A stretch of DNA of 64,000 bases, from the NCBI RefSeq assembly GCF_001482405.1, contig NZ_LPXO01000001.1:682001-746000 (forward strand). Direction: 5' to 3'. Origin of the DNA: Pseudoponticoccus marisrubri (lineage in GTDB: Bacteria > Pseudomonadota > Alphaproteobacteria > Rhodobacterales > Rhodobacteraceae). The stretch's first letter is position 1, and every line of letters begins with the position of its first letter. A program made the position numbers and the translations under genes. Positions 60,985 to 64,000 of the stretch are shown here, piece after piece. The notes beneath the pieces are model-generated. The model saw only the letters and a list, made by a program, of their open reading frames with translations. It was not told the origin of the DNA and did not search any database.

Positions 60985-61847
60985 GCACCGGGATCGAAAC
61001 CGGAGACATGATCTTCTCGGACAGCGACTACCGCGCGCTCGCCGCGCTCGCTCGACGCAATTACGGTTTGAACCTTGCCGACAGCAAGAAACCACTCGTC
61101 CATTCACGCCTGTCGCGCCGCCTCAAGGCTCGTCGGGTGGCGGGTTTCAAGGAGTACCTCACCCTGCTGCAGGATCGCGCGGAAGAGGCGGAACGTCTTG
61201 AACTCATCTCCGCGCTCACGACAAATGTCACCAGCTTCTTCCGCGAAAAGCACCATTTCGACATTTTGACCGCGCATTTGCGCGACCACGTCGCGGCGCG
61301 CGGGCGTATTCGGATCTGGTCTGCCGGCTGCTCGTCCGGACAGGAACCCTGTTCCATCGTGATGACGGCGCTGGCCGGCGGGCTCGATCCGGGTCAGACT
61401 GATTTCAAGGTATTGGCGACTGATATCGACCCCAAGATCGTCGAGAAGGCCCGCACAGGAACATTCACAGAGGACGAGTTGTCCGGCCTGTCGCCGGATG
61501 ACCGGAAACGCTGGCTCGACCGATCGGGCATTGACCCCAAGGCCTGGCAGATGTCGCCTTCCATTCTGTCACATATTGCCTTCGCGGAGTTGAACCTGAT
61601 TTCGCAATGGCCGTTCAGCGGGCCGTTCAGCGCCATCTTCTGCCGCAACGTCGCGATCTATTTCGACCAGCCCACGCAGCAGACCCTCTGGGCGCGGCTC
61701 TGCGACATTCTGGAACCGGGCGGGCTGCTCTTCATCGGTCACTCGGAACGGGTCACCGGGCTGGCGACGCGGCAACTCAAACCCGTCGGGATCACGACCT
61801 ACCAGAAAATCGACGCCGCCAGCGCCCTTTCGCCAACGGAGGAATAG
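60981..61847 (+). CDS. cheR: Chemotaxis protein methyltransferase CheR
   Basis: 288 residues. The N-terminal CheR helical domain is followed by an SAM-binding domain with IWSAGCSSGQEPCSIVM, VLATDIDPKIVEKAR, FCRNVAIYF and LFIGHSERVTG. It methylates glutamates of chemoreceptors. The start overlaps the cheW stop, and the last bases carry GGAGGAA, the ribosome binding site of the next cheY. Confidence 0.94.
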   Translation: MSTGIETGDMIFSDSDYRALAALARRNYGLNLADSKKPLVHSRLSRRLKARRVAGFKEYLTLLQDRAEEAERLELISALTTNVTSFFREKHHFDILTAHLRDHVAARGRIRIWSAGCSSGQEPCSIVMTALAGGLDPGQTDFKVLATDIDPKIVEKARTGTFTEDELSGLSPDDRKRWLDRSGIDPKAWQMSPSILSHIAFAELNLISQWPFSGPFSAIFCRNVAIYFDQPTQQTLWARLCDILEPGGLLFIGHSERVTGLATRQLKPVGITTYQKIDAASALSPTEE

Positions 61848-62234
61848 ATGAGCATCAAGCAAAGCCTGCGCGTCATGGTCGTGGATGACATGGCCACCAG
61901 CCGCGGACTGATCACCCAGGCGCTCGACGATATCGGGATCAAGAATTACGTGACCGAGAATGATGGGCGCAAGGCGCTGGACACCTTGGCGAAATCTCCC
62001 GTGCATCTTGTCCTTTCGGATTACAACATGCCCGGTCTTGACGGGCTCGGTCTGCTGAAAGCGGTACGTACGCACCCGGCGACACAGAAGACCGGGTTCA
62101 TCCTCGTCACCGGCCGCCCCACGCCCGAAATCGTGGCCGAGGCAAAACGCCTCGGCCTCAACAACATGATCAAGAAGCCCTTCACCTCGGATTCGATGAA
62201 GAAATGCATCGAAAGCGTGGTGGGGCGCCTGTGA
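61848..62234 (+). CDS. cheY: CheY-type response regulator (second)
   Basis: 128 residues, single receiver with MVVDDMATSRGL, acceptor Asp in LVLSDYNMPGLDG, Thr in LVTGRPTPE and Lys in NMIKKPFTSD. It has all phosphorylation residues. A second CheY is common in alphaproteobacterial che operons, often as a phosphate sink because CheZ is missing. It starts immediately after the cheR stop. Confidence 0.92.
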   Translation: MSIKQSLRVMVVDDMATSRGLITQALDDIGIKNYVTENDGRKALDTLAKSPVHLVLSDYNMPGLDGLGLLKAVRTHPATQKTGFILVTGRPTPEIVAEAKRLGLNNMIKKPFTSDSMKKCIESVVGRL

Positions 62235-62590
62235 CCGGCATGGACCGGGACAGAGTGCCACTCGCCGATGTCACAATGCGCGTCGTATCGGAACTGCATA
62301 TCCTGACCGACCGGTTGCGCAATCTCGAGGACGGTGTCGAAACGCTTCTGCTCGCGCCGGGCCCTTCTGTAAGCGGCGATGGCATCAGGATGCTTCAGGA
62401 AATCGACGTCACGCGCCAATCCATCGATGCACTGGCGGATTTCCTGCACGACCTCTGCCTGACGGCAAATTGCGAGGGGCGCGTGTCTCTCTCCGACCCG
62501 CTCGATCGTATCCAGCTGAAAGACCTGTCCGCGCGGTTGCGTGGTGAACGGCCCATCGCGAACCCGACAGGATCGATGGAGCTGTTCTGA
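62231..62590 (+). CDS. Unknown helical protein in the che operon
   Basis: 119 residues from a GTG that overlaps the cheY stop (GTGA at 62231-62234); an ATG at 62240 is the alternative. The sequence is helical (VVSELHILTDRLRNLEDGVE, TRQSIDALADFLHDLCLTAN). No catalytic motif is seen. It sits where some operons carry cheZ-like or small accessory genes, but I see no CheZ phosphatase motif. Confidence 0.65.
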   Translation: MTGMDRDRVPLADVTMRVVSELHILTDRLRNLEDGVETLLLAPGPSVSGDGIRMLQEIDVTRQSIDALADFLHDLCLTANCEGRVSLSDPLDRIQLKDLSARLRGERPIANPTGSMELF

Positions 62591-62630
62591 TCATGACCGC
62601 AGGGCAGACAAACAAAGGTGCCGCATCCGG

Positions 62631-63707
62631 ATGAAGACCGTCATCATATCCGCTCCGAACCCGGCACAAGGCGCCAAGCTCGCACGGGCCGTCGATGCAA
62701 TGACCGGGTTCCGGGTTGTCGCCCGTGCCAGCGACCTGATGGGCACCTTTGCCGAGGTCGAGGACCGTCTGCCCGACGCCGTACTCATCGCGGAAGCCCT
62801 GGCACGACTGCCGGAATTCGAGGTCATGCGCGCGCTGTTTTCTGCGCATGACGTGCGCTGGCTGGTGATCACGGCCGCGCAGTTCCCGCAGACGCCCGCC
62901 TTCTGGCGACAGATGGCCGGCCGACGGCGAACCGACCTGATGGCCATTTGCGGCACGGCCCCGGTCGGAGACCTGAAGAGCCGGCTGCTGTCCCTGACCC
63001 GTGCCGGTTCGCAGCCGCACGTCATCCCGGCTCGACGGTCCGACGATCCGACATCCGATGCAATCACGCCGCTTGCGCAGGAACCGTCGGCGACGGACAC
63101 CCACGCGCCAGAAAAAAACGAGCGCGTGATCCTGATCGGCGCCAGCACCGGCGGGGTGGACGCCCTGATCACCGTCTTGTCGGATTTCGATCGGAACTGC
63201 CCGCCCACCCTGATCGTGCAGCATACCGGAACCGGCTTCGGCGCGAGCCTCGCCGACCTGCTCGATCGACAATCCGCCGCGACAGTCAGGCTGGCCGGAT
63301 CCCCAGCCCCGTTGCGCCGGGGCGAGGTCACGATCGGGGCTGGCCTGGGTGAACACCTTTGTATCTCGCCCGATCCGCCTTTGCGCCTGTGCCTGCAGCC
63401 CGGCCCGCCAGTTTCGGGGCACAGGCCCTCGGTCGACATGCTGTTTCACTCCGCGGTGCGTCTTGGCACCCGTATCAGCGCCGCCTTGCTGACCGGCATG
63501 GGCCGCGACGGCGCCGAGGGGTTGAAGGCATTGCGCGACGCCGGCGCCCTGACGGTGGCCCAGAACGAGGCAAGCTCGGTCGTCTACGGCATGCCCCGCG
63601 CCGCGGTCGAACTGGGGGCTGCTCAGATCACCCTGCCCCTCGACAGGATCGGCAAGGCCCTACTGTCGGGCCACATGCGCGCCCAACCGCAGAATGCGAG
63701 GCCCTGA
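62631..63707 (+). CDS. cheB: Protein-glutamate methylesterase CheB with a degenerate receiver
   Basis: 358 residues. The C-terminal methylesterase is intact in appearance: catalytic Ser in [12 protein letters not shown], His in [18 protein letters not shown] and Asp in [12 protein letters not shown]. The N-terminal receiver lacks the DD pair ([10 protein letters not shown] instead of VDDS) and the acceptor Asp ([10 protein letters not shown] instead of LDxxMP), and no conserved Lys is seen. It is probably not regulated by CheA phosphorylation. The ATG at 62631 is supported by similarity. Confidence 0.9.
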   Translation: MKTVIISAPNPAQGAKLARAVDAMTGFRVVARASDLMGTFAEVEDRLPDAVLIAEALARLPEFEVMRALFSAHDVRWLVITAAQFPQTPAFWRQMAGRRRTDLMAICGTAPVGDLKSRLLSLTRAGSQPHVIPARRSDDPTSDAITPLAQEPSATDTHAPEKNERVILIGASTGGVDALITVLSDFDRNCPPTLIVQHTGTGFGASLADLLDRQSAATVRLAGSPAPLRRGEVTIGAGLGEHLCISPDPPLRLCLQPGPPVSGHRPSVDMLFHSAVRLGTRISAALLTGMGRDGAEGLKALRDAGALTVAQNEASSVVYGMPRAAVELGAAQITLPLDRIGKALLSGHMRAQPQNARP

Positions 63708-63709
63708 CA

Positions 63710-64000
63710 TGCCCCGACCGCACGGACAGAAGACAACCAACGTGGTCCAGGGCGAATACGCCATTTCCGAGGATCCCGACGAAATGCTGACAACGGTGCT
63801 CGGCTCCTGCGTGGCGGTCTGCATGTTCGACACCGGGCGAGGCATTGGCGGCATGAACCATTTCCTGTTGCCCAGCCGCCCGGGAGAGGCCGGCGCGAAT
63901 GTGCGCTACGGCGCCTACGCGATGGAACTGCTGATCAACGGCCTTCTCAAGCGCGGCGCGGCGCGCGACCGCCTGCAGGCCAAGATGTTCGGCGGGGCCA
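63710..64000 (+). CDS. cheD: Chemoreceptor glutamine deamidase CheD (cut by right edge)
   Basis: The first 97 residues are in the window. The catalytic Cys is in [14 protein letters not shown], the His in [11 protein letters not shown], and the preceding Thr is present. CheD deamidates receptor glutamines and can act with CheC/CheY. It starts two bases after the cheB stop (TGACATG). The rest of the gene and of the operon lies outside. Confidence 0.92.

Overview
The window is one contiguous stretch of a GC-rich alphaproteobacterial chromosome. The best fit is the order Rhodobacterales (Roseobacter/Paracoccaceae group). The basis is gene content and style: class I lysyl-tRNA synthetase, solo Nfu with an Irr-like box, a CtrA-type box, a TIGR02186/TauE pair, the che gene order at the right end, and dense operons with ATGA/TGATG overlaps. 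I could not run a search, so the species is left open. I saw no rRNA, tRNA, CRISPR array, insertion sequence or prophage.

Layout. 1-7.8 kb (minus strand): an acyl-CoA ligase followed by a branched-chain-amino-acid-type ABC transporter (LivG, LivH, LivM, binding protein, and the first codons of a probable LivF at the left edge), with three small unrecognised proteins between the permeases. 7.9-10.7 kb (plus): a PAS hybrid histidine kinase, preceded by an overlapping 37-residue leader frame, and an OmpR-type regulator. 10.7-17.6 kb: a small membrane protein, an unusual array of four perfect palindromes, an M20-type amidase/carbamoylase, a VOC protein, a class IV aminotransferase, a stress protein, a ClbS/DfsB-like protein, Nfu, TsaB and RimI. 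17.7-24.9 kb (plus): a BMP-type (nucleoside-like) ABC transporter, then TauE/SafE, TIGR02186 and a thioesterase coupled by overlaps. 25-35.4 kb: uvrC, a FolM-like reductase, a cation antiporter, an S49 protease, priA, an FSA-type transaldolase, a solo ParA near a CtrA-like box, and a predicted envelope protein. 35.4-47.5 kb: a large beta-helix protein, lysK, a TerB-like protein, L,D-transpeptidase, dacB, nadD, ettA, a cold-shock protein, fucU and small genes. 47.5-53.9 kb (minus): an iron operon with imelysin, Bfd, bacterioferritin, a di-haem DUF1111 protein, a second imelysin and DUF1513. 54-57.4 kb: kynA-kynU and gph-rpe. 57.7-64 kb (plus): a chemotaxis operon, STAS-cheY-cheA-cheW-cheR-cheY-(unknown)-cheB-cheD, cut by the right edge.

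How genes work together. The ligase plus ABC transporter suggests import of a carboxylic acid followed by CoA activation, possibly sensed by the adjacent kinase/regulator. The iron operon joins periplasmic iron-handling proteins with cytoplasmic storage (Bfr) and release (Bfd), behind an inverted repeat that sits inside its promoter. The che operon carries a complete signalling and adaptation set, but its CheB receiver lacks the phosphorylation residues.

Most unusual non-coding signals: (i) four consecutive, sequence-different but perfect palindromes at 11000-11096, whose differences are all compensatory; (ii) a recurrent intergenic element with the core TTTCATCTTTCCG plus a GC hairpin (four copies); (iii) leader RNAs predicted to hide ribosome binding sites, before the beta-helix gene and before the che operon.
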